Shown here: piece after piece, positions 24,481 to 36,966 of the stretch
Numbering within the stretch: the first letter of the stretch is position 1
Layout of the letters: each line of letters starts with the position of its first letter
Assembly: GCA_003290165.1 (NCBI GenBank)
Contig: QNQO01005841.1
Span: 62,001 to 126,000, forward strand
Source of the DNA: Berberis thunbergii
Taxonomy: Eukaryota > Streptophyta > Magnoliopsida > Ranunculales > Berberidaceae
Direction: 5' to 3'
DNA length: 64,000 nucleotides
Notes under the pieces: generated by a model
Told to the model about the DNA's origin: nothing
Database searches by the model: none
Seen by the model: the letters and a program-made list of their open reading frames with translations, nothing else
Program-made: the position numbers and the translations under genes

Positions 24481-24643
24481 ATTCTTAATTTCTTCAACCA
24501 TCTCCGCTCGTCAAGTCCAAAGTGGTTGGCAGACAAACCAAGGAATCCAGGCAAATAGCTCTTTTTTTCAAAATACCTCAGGCCAATTCAATACCATTCA
24601 TCATTTTAGAGATGTTGTAAATTGCCCAATCTCTAAGATAATG

Positions 24644-24645
<2 letters not shown>

Positions 24646-24698
<53 letters not shown>
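24646..24698. repeat. (GT)n microsatellite
   Basis: About 26 uninterrupted GT units. Confidence 0.98.
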
Positions 24699-24699
<1 letters not shown>

Positions 24700-24819
24700 A
24701 ATGTTGGTGTCCAGTAGTAACAGCTAGATGGTGAGCCTCATAACTGAATTCTCAATTAATAAAATTACTAACAGTAAGCCTTCATGCCCAGTTCATCCAT
24801 GTTCTTGTGTCCATATGTG

Positions 24820-25800
24820 ATTCTTGTAAGATTGAGTGGAGTATCCCAGAATATCCTAGAAGAAGACCTATCCGCCAATGTCGAGCCTAAATTAGCATCA
24901 AAGTTGCCTCCGCCGCATGACATTCTACCATTGTACTGTCAATAATTTTCAAGCAATAGGATCCGCCCGAGCAAGCACTTGGCCTCGTAAAGTAGTTGCA
25001 AAAATCCCTAATGCTCTTTGTTGTGAAAAGGCAAGAAATTAGCATTGTAGGTAACTAAGATAGTATTTGGGTCGAGGATGTCAAGACGAGGATTAGCAAT
25101 GAGAGATCTAGAATTAAGGCTTTTATATCAGACTGAGAAGAGTTGGGTTGGATTGGTTGATTGTGTCTTGTAAAAGTTTATGTGACAGGGTTCAGATGAG
25201 GGATGGGGGGATCCTATTGTTTAAGGGGTCGTGTCAAGAATCAGTAATGGTTTGTTCCATAATTGAGTGAATAAAGAGAGGTTGTGAATTTTGGGTAGAG
25301 GTGTGGTTTGTCAAACTACTAGGAGTGCAAAACCATTGCTTGTGTCACGCATTCCAGGTGAGGTTAAAAGCAAAGAGAAAAAAAAGTGGGCTTCAAATTT
25401 GGATTTCCTGAAATGCAATCATTTCGGAGTTGCCAAATGGTTTTGAGAACTATCGTAAACTGAGATAGCAGGACATCTCTAGAAGTGAGGTAGGCCTTAG
25501 TTGTATTTCACATAAATGTGAGGAAAGTAATGATGGTGGGACTCCCACAGTTTTCATTGAGCCAATCCATGGGGATAGGGGAAACTCTCCATAGAATATT
25601 GAGAATCGGACATCTAAAGAAAACATGAACAACATCATTGGTATGGTTATTGCAAAAAAATGCAAGTGTCCTCTATGGGGGTGTGAAGTTTGACTATATT
25701 GGTTATGGTGGGGAGTATGTCTTGACCAATTTTTCAGAGAATGAACATGGCGGATGAGGGAGCCTTGATTCTCCACACCTCGCCAAGAATATTTTTATCC
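24820..25800 (-). pseudogene. L1-type LINE 3' remnant (zf-RVT and RNase H)
   Basis: On the minus strand, 25800-25560 reads as a zf-RVT domain (GEVWRIKAPSSAMFI, then a Cys/His stretch and HVFFRCPILNILWR). 24960-24840 reads as part of an RNase H domain with MVECHAAEATLML and LLLGYSGILHSILQE. Stops and frameshifts are present. It is the same family as the plus-strand copy at 26276-28002, which suggests independent insertions of one L1 family in opposite orientations. Confidence 0.65.
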
Positions 25801-25973
25801 AGAGAAGAAGAAGGAGGGAGAGAGATAGAGCCTTCTGAAATGTTAGAAAATAAGGCTTTTGTTACACTTTTGACTGAAAAGGTGTCATTTTTATCAAAGG
25901 TTCAGGTCAATTGATTTGAGCAGTCCGAGGAGTAAATCAAGATATTTTGGATATCTAAGGCTATTAGGCTCAA

Positions 25974-26121
25974 GAAAAAAACAAAAAACAAAAAACAAAA
26001 ACAAAAAACAAAAAACAAAAAACAAAAAACAAAAAACAAAAACAAAAACAATAAAAACAAAAACAAAAACAAAAACAAAAACAAAAACAAAAACAAAAAC
26101 AAAAACAATAAAAACAAAAAA
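25974..26121. repeat. (CAAAAA)n minisatellite
   Basis: Hexamer-like caaaaa/caaaaaa units run over about 148 bp. All long frames across it, on both strands, are low-complexity artefacts. Confidence 0.97.
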
Positions 26122-26230
26122 CATTAAGCAGTTCGATATTCTAGATGGGTTGCTGGCCTGGATGAGAAATCCAGAGGTCACAGAAGTGGGCCAATTGGGA
26201 ATTTTCGTATCTCGATAACAATAATCAAAC

Positions 26231-26275
26231 AATTCATTCCACAAATTCCCAACAAAAACAAATGCTCAATATTGG
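26231..26275 (+). repeat. Left 45-bp direct repeat flanking an L1 insertion
   Basis: aattcattccacaaattc...atgctcaatattgg recurs at 28003-28048 with only a base or two of difference and one extra A. The right copy is preceded by an A-rich tail. I interpret the pair as an unusually long target-site duplication. Confidence 0.75.
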
Positions 26276-26775
26276 CTCAATGACCACTATTACATCAGAG
26301 AATCTGGTGACCATTCACCACATCCTGGAAACTGCTTCAACTGACACTAGATCGGTTCCTATCACGGAGCGGGTGATCTTCGTTCCTACTTTTGGTTTTC
26401 CCGAGATAGAAACCATCCAAAAGAAGTTGATTCAGACTCAATTACAATCAGTTAAACAACACATACTCAATGCACGATATCTTCAACTTAAACCTCTTCC
26501 CTTTTACGATAGATCCAGACCATATTATAGTAACTGATGATGCTAGTTTCTTAGACTCGTAAAAAAATGGAACTATAGGGATTTTTACGATGATGGTCCT
26601 TCGTATTGTTTTTGCTCGGGCAACATTGATCTCAGTGAAAATGTTGAATAACACTATGGCGGAATGTTACACGGCTGAGGCAACTCTTTTGTTTATTCAA
26701 GCTAGACAATGGAGGACAAGTCTTCTTTTGGGAGACTCCGGGACGCTCCATACCATTTTGCAAGAAGACCAACAG

Positions 26776-27816
26776 GCAGGCACAAATCTACTAAAGGGCG
26801 AGGGGGGAAGCTGCCCTCCCCCCCTCTTCCCCAACTTTCAAAATATTTAGCATTACAAAAATTCAATTATATAAGGTATAATACAATATAATTATTGTTC
26901 ATTCTACTCTATTCATATGTCTATATTGGTGTAGTGGTTGAAAGTTTATCATTTTTAGTAAACAACCCACGTAATTGCAAATATTAAAAAAATTTGAAAT
27001 ATTTGTTCACAAGTGGTATAAACATCAAAAAAATATTTGAAATTAATATCTAAAATAATATCTATATAATTCAATGAAATAATACCATTAGCCAACTCAT
27101 ACGAAATTTGAGGCTCACGAAAGCCATTTTTTCTATGAAATTGTATTAGGATCTTATTATGTTCGCAAATTTTAGATTTTTTAAGCTTCAACTATGTACT
27201 TATCCTAATTATTTTGTGATTTTAGTTATATATTCTAGCAGTGTTCTAAAAATCAGTCTAGGCGGGGCCTACGCGCTAGGCGAGCCACCCAGGCGAGCTT
27301 GGGCAAGATTTTGAAATTTTATTTATTTATTTTATTTTCAGTTCGAACAAAATAAAAAATTGAGACTCTGTTTTTTTTTTTTATATATACATTTTGCATA
27401 TGCATTTTGGCATTAAATTGAAAGTAATTTATATGATATTATGCTTAACTTTATAAATTATAAATTATAATAAATAAATAAATAACCGCCTAGGCCCCCG
27501 CTTAATCTTTTGGGCGCTAGTTCACTACTCGCCGCCTGCCTACTGCCACTGCCCAGCGGTTTTTAGAACATTGTATTCCAGTTATTACGCTCATTTGCCC
27601 TTGATAAGGTTATCGATATTGTGACCTTATTATGGCTTAAAATTGGACTACACTGGATTCAATTTGGTATATGCAATATATTTTTGATAGTTGTATTTTT
27701 TAATTAGTTACTAGCTCGGGTTGGAAATTATTTTTGTTCCACCATTGATAACTACTATTATCAATTAATAATTATTTGTCATTTCGCCCCCCTCAACTAA
27801 AATCCTGGGTCCGCCA
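26776..27816. mobile_element. Degenerate hAT element splitting the L1 RNase H
   Basis: The right end reads cctgggtccgccactg, the inverse of a CAGTGGCGGACCCAGG terminus common to plant hAT MITEs. A gagggggg/ccccccct subterminal pair is present near both ends. L1 RNase H coding resumes on either side, which fixes the insertion. Left terminus and target duplication (ccaacagg/ccaggatg) are poor matches, so exact borders are approximate. Confidence 0.55.
27239..27573. mobile_element. hAT MITE nested in another hAT element
   Basis: It begins cagtgttctaaaaatc and ends ggtttttagaacattg, an inverted terminus. 8-bp duplications tattctag (27231-27238) and tattccag (27574-27581) differ at one base. Subterminal repeats of cgcctaggc and gcgggg type are present. 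It is the innermost insertion of a three-level nest. Confidence 0.88.
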
Positions 27817-28002
27817 CTGCCAGGATGTGGCATCCCCTTATTAGTCGTATTCAACTTCTCCTTACTATTCCTAGTTTTTGGTTCTGTAATTTTATCACTA
27901 GAGACCTAAACTTCGAGGCTCATAACTTAGATTCAACAACAAGACATCTATACTGTAAATGGTCTTATTAATCTATGTTTTATGCTTTTAACAAAACAAA
28001 AA

Positions 28003-28048
28003 AATTCATTCCACAAATTCACAACAAAAAACAAATGCTCAATATTGG
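28003..28048 (+). repeat. Right 45-bp direct repeat flanking the L1 insertion
   Basis: This is the partner of 26231-26275. It directly follows the A-rich tail of the L1 element. Confidence 0.75.
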
Positions 28049-29287
28049 ACACATTATGAGACTAAGAGAGTATGCAAGCAGGCGCAAAATGTTGGTGAAA
28101 TATGCTTACCTTATCTAGCGTATAAAATCCATTATCGACAGTCATCTAAACAATCACTGAATTCTTCATGATCAAATAAGTGTGCCACAAAATATCCTTA
28201 GAGCATCAAGATGGAGAAACTTATATGACCAGGAAATAGAGTGGTACCCTTTTTTGGTTTAAAAGAATTAGAAGTGGCACACACTTAGAGCATTTCCATT
28301 CATAAGTCAAAAGTAAAAACTAAAACCATGTTTTCACAAACAAAAATAATAATTCTCCAACCGCCCCCTCGCAGCTGAGAGGGTAAAATTATGTAGCTTC
28401 ATTCAAAGTGTAAGGCGACAGACTGAGTGAAGCCTCATAAGAAAAGTAAATTAGAAATGTGTTGTTGGTGGGAGGATCCACATTATGCGACTTCACTCTA
28501 AGTGGAGGGCTTCACTCATAGGAGAGTCTGATAAGAATGGAAATTATATCAAACACATGTAAACATTCCTCTCATGTAACATGTAAAAGGACGATGCAAA
28601 TTCAAGTGGAAACCCAAAAAAAATGTTTTCACCCCGCGGATGAAGATGTTATTATGAACATATTGTAAATTTTTAACACTAAAGCTCTACTTGGCATCCC
28701 GTAAAATATTGCAAATGCATTGAAAACTAATGCACTGCAAAGTAATGCATATGTATTACTTTGCAAAATGCATTTTTTTACAGTACACCAAGCCGAGCCT
28801 AAATAACAAAGACTCATATTGAATGATTTTCACTTATTCTCATATTTTATTGCCTGAAACATGAATAGTATAGCACAAACATGTTCACATTACTAATGAT
28901 TAATTAATATAAAAACCCAGGACTTATGGACCTATGTGCGCCATTTTTTTTATCATCCTTTTGTATTTTGTTTTCTCCCCTATTTATAGCAGCAAACTGA
29001 GGAGATGAAATAAATGATCTGGATGAATTCAAACTTATTTTTTTAATTTTTTAAAAAGACCTTATTGAGAAGTTACATTTTGGAAGTATCGATCGTTAAA
29101 TACTGAAGGTATGAAATCTATATTGTGCTGCTAAAGTATAAACATATGATCTATTTGTTATGTGGTTTTCTCTACAAGGGACAATTGCCACCTAAGCAAT
29201 TATATCCACGTCATCCCTTTCCATTTATTTTTTCCAAAATCTTTCTATTTATTATCTCCAAAATTATCTACACAATATCTTTCCATT
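28049..29287. other. Gene-free stretch with one MITE
   Basis: AT-rich sequence with a few duplicated gacttcactc-like words near 28400-28540. No coding region was recognised. Confidence 0.45.
28683..28799. mobile_element. 117-bp Tourist-like MITE
   Basis: The ends agctctacttggcatccc and gtacaccaagccgagcc are imperfect inverted repeats. taa flanks both sides (28680-28682 and 28800-28802). The interior is built from aatgcat/tgcaaa words. A relative lies at 47181-47292. Confidence 0.65.
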
Positions 29288-29688
29288 AAACCTGATAAAG
29301 TCATTTTTCGCTTTCTGCTTTGACCTTGACCTGCAAACTTGCTGACCTGCACAAGGAACACATGTGAGCCACAGACCACCGTTGTGGTGGCCGATGACAC
29401 TCCGATGCTAAAGTCAGATAGGGATCTGAGGAAGGTATAATGTTGTAAACAGAGAATTTGTCACGTACCTTAGCATACGAATCTCATGTCCTATTTATAG
29501 TGCTGGAGTCCTAGTTCAACCAAGCCATCGATGGTGTAGATTAGGGAAGAAGATTTTTGTGAAGATCCTTATCTAATTAGGAGTCATGCTGTGGAGGGAA
29601 GCTTCCCTGATAGCCTTTGTGCTCCTAGATACACAGGAGATAGTTCTCATTCCAAGAGTAATCCGTAGATAGAAGTCTCCATATGTGA

Positions 29689-32600
29689 TGTAGCACCCCT
29701 ACTTTTCCAATGGCAATAAAAATTTATGCAACTGAAATACAATTGAAAATTTTACTTTAAAATCTTCTTTTGTTCGACAAGTTGTATTTTTCAAAATTCG
29801 CATAACTTTCTTTCCTCTATCGAATCTCGGGACGAGATTATTTTGAGTTGTATATATTGTAGCACCCCGTAATTTTTGTACTTACTGAATTTTTTTATAT
29901 TTTTGTGTGATTGTCTTCATTAAGTTATGGGCATACGTATGAGCTATTTGTTTGTTCATGTGATGTGTAGTTTGTTTATTTAAGAATTAATTTCCTACTT
30001 ACCTTCCTCCATCGAATCTCGGGACGAGATTCTTTTGAGTTGTATATATTGTAATACCCGCCTAATTAAATAAATATAAAAATTTCTTATTTATTAATTG
30101 TGGCGTATATTGTAATCTCATTTATTGGGAAAAATATTTTTGTTTGCAATTATTAAATAGAATAAAAATGTGGGGGTAGTTTATAAATTGGTGTTATTGT
30201 TCTTTTGGGCTTGGGTTGATTTTTTATATTTTGGACTTGAGCTAGGTCTTCATTGGGTTTGATATTGATTAGGGTTTTATTTTTGTGAAAGAGGGTGGGT
30301 GCATTTGAAAGTTCGGTGGGGGCGAATAGTCACTCACATTATAAAGAGAATAACCATATTTCTCCTCTTTTTTTCTTTTTTCCTTCCCTCTCCTTTCTCC
30401 CCTTCTCGAATTCTTCTCCTTGGCCGCGATCTCTATTTAATCTTGGTTACATGAGGGAGACAGAGAGGAGAGAGCTTTGTTGTTGGTTGTGTTTGAATGT
30501 GACAAAGAGTTGCGATTGTCCTCTTCTCGATACTGCGATCTGCTGTTAAGTGAAGAGGAGGATGAAAGGGCCTTCGATGCAAGAGAAGAGGTGGAAGAAT
30601 CTGTGATACAAGAGAATAAGAGGAGCTATGTCTGTGGCTCTGCTTCAGTTGAGTATGAATCAGAGGTAGATTGAGGGAGTGTGGAATTTAGGTGTGGTTT
30701 AGATCTGCTGCTACGAGCTTCAAGAGGAATCTATGATAAGAAGTTGCAAGGAGGAGAGGAGGAAGGATTGTGGAGGTAGAGCGTGACGTGCGAGGTTTGC
30801 TGCTGGTATAGCTGGTGGTGGTGATGGCTTGATGTGGTGAGTTTTCTTCATTCTATTTTGTATGTGAATTTCAGAAGGTTGAGTTTGTTGTTTAGACCTG
30901 AAATCTGTGAGTTTTCTGGTTTATTTAGAATTTGTTGGACTGTCTTTTCTTATGTTATCTATCATCTTCCCATTAATCTGTTGCCATTTCTTGGTAATAC
31001 ATTGATCTCTATGTCAAACACCAAAATAATTCAAGACATTGCAATAATTACACATAGCAACATGTGCTTCACAAGTTCAAATTATGAACTCTTCTGTTCA
31101 CTGTTCTTCAACATTTACTTGAAGACCCAAAATCTGATCAAGCTACAACTGTTAGCAATGTATGATTTTATTTTTGAGAGTAATCTGTCTGACTTTGGAT
31201 TATCCTTATGAAAGTTCATCTCATTTTGAAACATCAAACTGAACGAAAATTGTAAGTCCAGTGATCCCAAACCTTTCACAATCTCAAACCATAAATTTGT
31301 ACATTACTAAATAGAAGTGCTCTATTAAATACTGAAAACATCTTCAAAACCTGTGTTCGATCTGCATTATAGTTGATTATTTAAATCCATGTGTTCATGA
31401 ATATGGTATTGCGAATTAGGATTGATATTCTTGGATTTGGAGGGGTTTCAGAAATTTAAAGTAATAGAATTTCCAGAAATTTCAGATATAGGTCAGTCAG
31501 ATTTCATGGATTGACTGGTGTAGCTCACTATCGCTGAAGCGTTGGATATTGGAGTTTAATATCAGTCCTATTTTAATGCAAGAGTTACTTGGGTGTTCTT
31601 CGGATCAGATTCTGTAACTATGACAAAGTCACAGCTTCTTGGGTTTTTCTCAAACCTGAAATATTAAGCTTCTTCGGTTCAGATTCTTCTTTGGTTCAGC
31701 TTCTGTAACTATGCATAGACCTACTGCTTGAGATTTTCTTTTTTGCAGTACTGCTTAGCAAAATAGAAATAGTGATCAAGTCCTACTTACCTAAACCTTG
31801 CTCTTAATTCAGCCATTCTTCTTTTCTTCTAATGCAGTTCCTTATACGTGCATTTGAACTGGATTCATTAAATCCATTGGAGCCATTGAGTTTGAGCCAT
31901 ATATTTTGGAATTTTTGTCCATCCTCTTCCTAGTTCCCACTAATCCAATGTGGACTTCACTTATGTTTAAATATGTCTAATAACAAGAATTCAACTCTGT
32001 AGCATATTTCTTAGACCTTCCACTAGACTTCTTAAAAACCATGGGATGCTAAATTTGTTTGAATTTTTGTATACGAACTTGGAATTTTTTTGAACATGTT
32101 TGTTGTGTAAACCCAACTGTTACACAACCTCAAACCAATTAAAAGTGCATGATTATCTGGATTTTTTTTTTGTTTAGTTTATTTTTGACATACAAAAATA
32201 GTTTTGTACTGGTGGTGGTGAACATTTTGAACTCTCGTGCTATACGTTGTAATGTATGATAATGAGAATTTGAGTATGGTTTCATATATACATATGATGG
32301 TCTTTGCATATAAGATAGGGTTTAGTTATGCTTTTAGGAAGAAAATATTTCCTTCTTTGTATTCTTACATGGTGAAATTTGAGTCTGGTTTTGATGCATT
32401 GATCTCTTGTGATTTTGTGCTTGTCCACTGTCTGTCAATTGAATATATATTAATCTTAGCAAAGTGATCAGATGTATGCATTTGGAATTTACATAGCTGG
32501 CGAGATTGATCCCAATTGCATAACACAAAATAGAATAAAATGTTCTAGTAATAGATATTGGCTGGAATTTAACTGAGCACTTGTTTTAGCTTGAGTATTT

Positions 32601-33753
32601 GTATTGTTATGCGAATTGGTATGCATATTGTTTTTCATATGATGCAAAGAGATGAGATGTGTGAATTGGCAATGTGCCAAATATTACTTGTTTCCCAAAA
32701 GAATGGTGGATACTGTGATTGATTTATTTATGGTTGACAAAGCGTCACCATAAAAGAGTTTTGAGGATTTATTTATTTTTATGCTCTTTTTCACAACTCC
32801 GACGAAAAAGAAAAAAAGTGAAAAGAAAAGAAATTTTTGTATACAGACTTGCTTGTATACGTGTGATATTATTATGGTATGCAGACTTGCTTGCATATCG
32901 GTGCACCGTCCATGTGCGTTCGGTTGTACGTGTAGATTTAGAAAATGTTTGCCATAGATCGAACTTCGGGTGGGATGACATGTTCCTCGAGGTGGCACCC
33001 CACTTGGAACATGTACGCTCCGAGTGATTTCGAAGGCAAAGGAGGCACACTTGGGTGAGGTGTGTTCGGCACAAGAAGGATGGTGCGATTGTAGAAAAGA
33101 AACGATATTTCCTTTTTGTGTATGTGCATGATTACCTTAAAGGAAGAAACTAAATGTTCATTCAACCATTGAATGAGAACTACATGTCTTCCTAAAGGTA
33201 GAAAAAAAATGTGTTGTTAATATTTCAATAATAGTCTAATATGATTATGAATTGTATTGTTGTTGCATTTATGAGGATTGATAACTCATAAATTTTATTT
33301 ATTAATAATAAATAATGCATATTTATTTATTAGGATGATGACACTTTTGCCTCATTGAGGAACTACCTATTGGTGTGGTTGTTTATTGTTTTGTTTATTT
33401 TGATGTTGTCATGTGCAGATTTATTGATTTTGGGATGATGATTTCTCACACCAGCTTTATTGCTGACCCAAGTGAGCTTTTGCTTCTTGGGTACATTCCT
33501 TTTGGAATGTAGCCGATTAGTCTTTCAGGTTTAGAGACTTTTGAGCTGCGTTACTGAAGTTTTGCTAGTGAGCTAGCCACGCCAGTCTTCTCGGGTTAGA
33601 ATTTTATTTGTTTTAGTAATTTAAATTATGTTTAGTTGTTGCTGCTACTTGTTTATGTTGTTATTGAATTTTCATGTCCCGAGTTTTGGGGGAAAGAGAT
33701 AATCCTACGTGGATTTTGGGATTTTCGTTTTCCTCGAAAATCGGGGCGTGACA
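29689..33753 (+). mobile_element. Composite chromovirus LTR array nested in the solo LTR
   Basis: The block begins TGTAGCACCCC and ends GGGGCGTGACA. The flanks tgtga (29684-29688) and tgtta (33754-33758) may be a one-mismatch target duplication. Inside, a word pair typical of the end of a gypsy internal region (cgaatctcgggacgagatt, then gttgtatata) is followed by an LTR start twice: TGTAGCACCCC at 29862 and TGTAATACCCG at 30050. So three LTR starts are stacked with almost no internal sequence. Confidence 0.65.
30050..33753 (+). repeat. Long chromovirus-type LTR (about 3.7 kb)
   Basis: It begins TGTAATACCCG and ends TCGGGGCGTGACA. The interior contains a TATA-like tctatttaatc region near 30430 and pyrimidine-rich sequence as in transcribed LTRs. 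Frames such as 30834-31211 carry no recognised domain. The length may include unrecognised insertions. The end matches, inverted, the terminal sequence starting at 63885. Confidence 0.6.
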
Positions 33754-34010
33754 TGTTATATATACATTGAAATTTGTTTCCCAGTTGGAAGCAAAGAGTT
33801 GTTGTAATTGCCCGTCCAAAGTTAATCCTCGAGATACTTGCATTAGCAGGCTATAAGAATTCTAGTCCGTCAAGTGGACTGCATTGAACGGGCTTAAAAC
33901 CGCTTGGGTTGGATAAGTGTTAGACTGATGCTAGGGCATGTTATTCCTCAAGATCATCATGATGCGTGTACAACGCATATGAGGGACCATTTTGGTGTAT
34001 CATCAAAACC

Positions 34011-36062
34011 TATTTATCTCTTAATACAAAACAAGTAAGAAAATTGATGAAGAAGTTATACACAAAACGCCTCTCGCCTATTTGCTAGTCAGATCTTGTC
34101 AAGCCTTGATTTTAAACAATCTACATTAATAGATTATCAAAAAAATCAAGGTACGATAGGAACAACTACAATGGTAAAAACATAAATCAAATAATAACTA
34201 ATAAACAAACATTCTAAAGTCATCCTCACACAACTAAGATCAACATAATCATATCATAATCCATCAAGATAAATCACAAGTCAAACATACTAAAATTTAT
34301 TACATCAGTTAACCCAAAAGCCTTTAACTTCAAATATGAAAAGAAATAATTGTCATACATCTTGTTTTATACTCTACAAACATTACTAAAAATGTAACAG
34401 AATGCCAACGTCACCCTAACGCCACGAAACTAGAATCGCTTGCCTCCAAGCTTCAAACTAACCCTGATGTCTCTTAAGCTGCCCAATTTTGTAAAAAAAA
34501 AAAAGGATTGATATTTTAGTATTGGCGTGAGCAATTTACTTCAATGAAAATACACATCATAGTCAACAAAATACGATTAAAAATACCAACAAATAAGCAT
34601 TTTGTCTTAAGGAATACATGTAGTTCTCGTTCAATGAGCATTTAGCTTCGTCCCTCAAGATAATTGTACATATATAAGGAAAAAGTAATTAGGTGTTTAA
34701 GCACATCAACAAAATGCAAAATTTCAGGGTCAATCAATTCTACACGCCTGCACAAATCTAATATTTCAAACAAAAAAATTAAAATAAACAACTCTGTAGA
34801 AATATACATTTTCTAAAAATTTTAAGCCAAAAATTAGAAAAGACCATTACACAAATGTTGCTCAAAATTATGTTTTGTACAAGACCGCGAAACATATTTA
34901 ACAAATTCTTAGTGTACGCGGAGATATTTAGTTTATATTACATCAGGGGCAACCAATGTAATTTCATAAAAACTCAGTTGGGTCATCGTAATTTGCAATT
35001 TCTAACCAACCAAGCATAATTAGCAAAAAGTGCATTTCACAAAAAATATTGAAAATTCGATTTTCTATTAAATACTTAAATATTTTTTTTAATTTAATGT
35101 GTAGAAAGTTATTCGAGTTTTAATACAAGTTACGAGTTATGCAAAAATCGATGTTTTTGTTATTCCCCATTTTTCAGCTTCTTTTCCACAATTGCATTTT
35201 CATCGGTACCGAACACACCTCAAACAAGTGGGTCTCATTTGTCTACGAATCTACTAGGTGCGCTCATGTCCCTAACTGGGTGTCACTTAGAGGGTTGTGT
35301 CATCACAATCGAAGACGATCAATGGCAAATATCTTCTAATCACTATACATATATCCTAACTTATTAGGGGCGGAGTACCAGGTATACAAGCAAGTTTGTA
35401 TACTAAATTCAATATAAATTTCGTCGGCATTGTCCCCATATTTTCCTCAATGTTATTTTCCTAGTCAACCACTTTTCCTGTCCAGTTTATTTTCACAGAT
35501 TTTTTTTTAGTTGAGGAAAAGAGTATTACTAACCCTGGGAATTGAAGCACTGCGTGCATTGTTAAGTGTACAACACATATTATAACTACAATCAAAGGAA
35601 AACACACGAGACACTATTGCACTTATCAAACAAACAAAGCTAAAATAAGTATTTCATAAAATATCCAACATATTGATTTGTGTGTTATCAATCAAAATCA
35701 CATATTTAACTATACAAATCACCAAAACTACACGATGAAGCTATGAAAATACATTACCCTAAGAAACAAACTAACCCAAACTCTACATATTAGAAATCCA
35801 ACAATATTTTTCCCATACCATATGTAAATCAAACAATACTAGTATCACTATAAGAAAACAAATATAAATAATAAAGTTAGAAAGTAAAGAAACTAGAGTC
35901 TACTCACCATTTGGTAAGATCCAAGGTTGGACACATGTTCTCTTCTTTTTTACCCTTTCACCTTTTCATTCACGTAGGTTGTCAAACAAAGCTTTTGTTA
36001 ATCTTCATTTTTTAAGGAAAAATTAGATAGCTATTTTTCCTCAGGTCAAGCTCTTTTTATTA
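34011..36062. other. Gene-free stretch with inverted LTR fragments
   Basis: 34600-34680 and 35140-35340 match, in inverse orientation, parts of the long LTR at about 33120-33200 and 32945-33110 (for example the gaggtgtgttcgg and gccata/tggcaaat words). The intervening and flanking sequence is AT-rich and unassigned. Confidence 0.5.
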
Positions 36063-36067
36063 GATTC

Positions 36068-36630
36068 TGATGCATCTAAAAATTGTCTTCCTATGAGTTT
36101 GACCTGCAAAACAGATGTTAGACTGCCAATGACCACCTTTTTGGTAGCCGAAGGCACTCTGATGCTTAAGTCAACAACTCTGTTTGAAAAAGGAAATAAA
36201 TCTGGACAAAACTCAGTTAAAGTTGCATACATGTGTCGAACGTTCCCTTTACCTTTTATAATGGTCGCAGTTAATTATCTGAATGACTTAAGCATGTGAA
36301 GCGCAATGGAAGGAGATGATTCTCGTAACGGTCTCCTTCTTGATGGAGATGCGTCCGTGGAGGCATAACTCCCTCTATGACTCTTTTTGGTGCAATTTTC
36401 CTCTTTTTTATGAGAGAACTCGTGTCGAGCCTAGATTTGGACTTTGATTCGTTCGAGCCTGGTCTTTGATTATATCTTCTTATAACGGGTCTTGCCTGAG
36501 CTTCTATGGTCGGCTTTATTCTTTTTTGGGTTTTATGAGTTGCCCCTGTAGATGAGACGCCTTATCCTCGTGATGTATGTTATCTGCCACGTGTATGGCC
36601 ATGATGATTGGTCTATTTTGATGTATTACA
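36068..36630 (-). repeat. 3' LTR of Tat copy 2
   Basis: The plus-strand reading is tgatgcatctaaaaattg...gatgtattaca. It contains the family words gaccacctttttggtagccgaagg (inverse of copy 1) and caaaactcagttaaag. Confidence 0.87.
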
Positions 36631-36650
36631 AGCTACTCCCCCTTTAGTTA
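36631..36650 (-). other. Polypurine tract of Tat copy 2
   Basis: On the minus strand, taactaaagggggagtagct directly precedes the 3' LTR. Confidence 0.7.
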
Positions 36651-36966
36651 GTGGGTATGCTGATGTGGCCACTAACTTCGTGATAGTTTACTTTTCAGTT
36701 TTATTTTTGCATTGTATTTAATGTTGTCAATAACTTTTCGGGGGTTGGTGTCCCTATACTTTGCTCGCCCATTCATTTTTGCGCACAATTTTTGGATTTT
36801 TTGTAACCATCATATATCGCACGCTTTTCCATAAGCAATCCCTTCATTGTTCGACTCTATAAAAGGAAATGTGATGAATTTTTTTCCCTCTTTACACTAT
36901 CTTTGAAATTAGGGTTCGTTCCATCCTTTGCCTTCTTCATTTTTTTTGGTCCTCTATTCCTTAACG

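Larger units (their letters stand above)
26276..28002 (+). mobile_element. 5'-truncated L1-like element with two nested hAT elements
   Basis: Plus-strand coding remnants form an RNase H domain (RVT_3 type). A DDASFLDS start is followed by MAECYTAEATLLFIQARQW and LLLGDSGTLHTILQE. After the nested insertion (about 26776-27816) the domain resumes as WHPLISRIQLLLTI, then ITRDLNFEAHNLDS, which is the expected RNase H C-terminal end. The element finishes in an A-rich tail (aacaaaacaaaaaaa) just before the right direct repeat at 28003. Stops at 26535-26540 and elsewhere disable it. Confidence 0.75.
29293..34005 (-). mobile_element. Tat-lineage solo LTR, split by a nested insertion
   Basis: On the minus strand the LTR starts TGATGATACACC (plus-strand end at 34005) and ends GACTTTATCA (plus-strand start at 29293). 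A perfect 5-bp target duplication, aaacc, lies at 29288-29292 and 34006-34010. Removing the nested segment 29689-33753 leaves about 648 bp. The words ggtggccgatgacactccgatgctaaagtca and gtgtatcatca parallel the Tat LTRs at 36068 and 42790, though this is a different subfamily. No internal region is present, so it is a solo LTR formed by recombination. Confidence 0.82.

Noticed and set aside
25894..26244. Long frames on both strands with Phe/Val/Leu or Lys/Thr repeats
   Set aside because: They are translations of the (CAAAAA)n repeat and carry no codon signature.
26774..26850. Gly-rich end of the RNase H frame
   Set aside because: After about 26775 the reading enters the nested hAT element and is not LINE coding.
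30834..31211. 125-codon plus frame
   Set aside because: It lies within the long LTR, has no recognised domain and no matching frame elsewhere.
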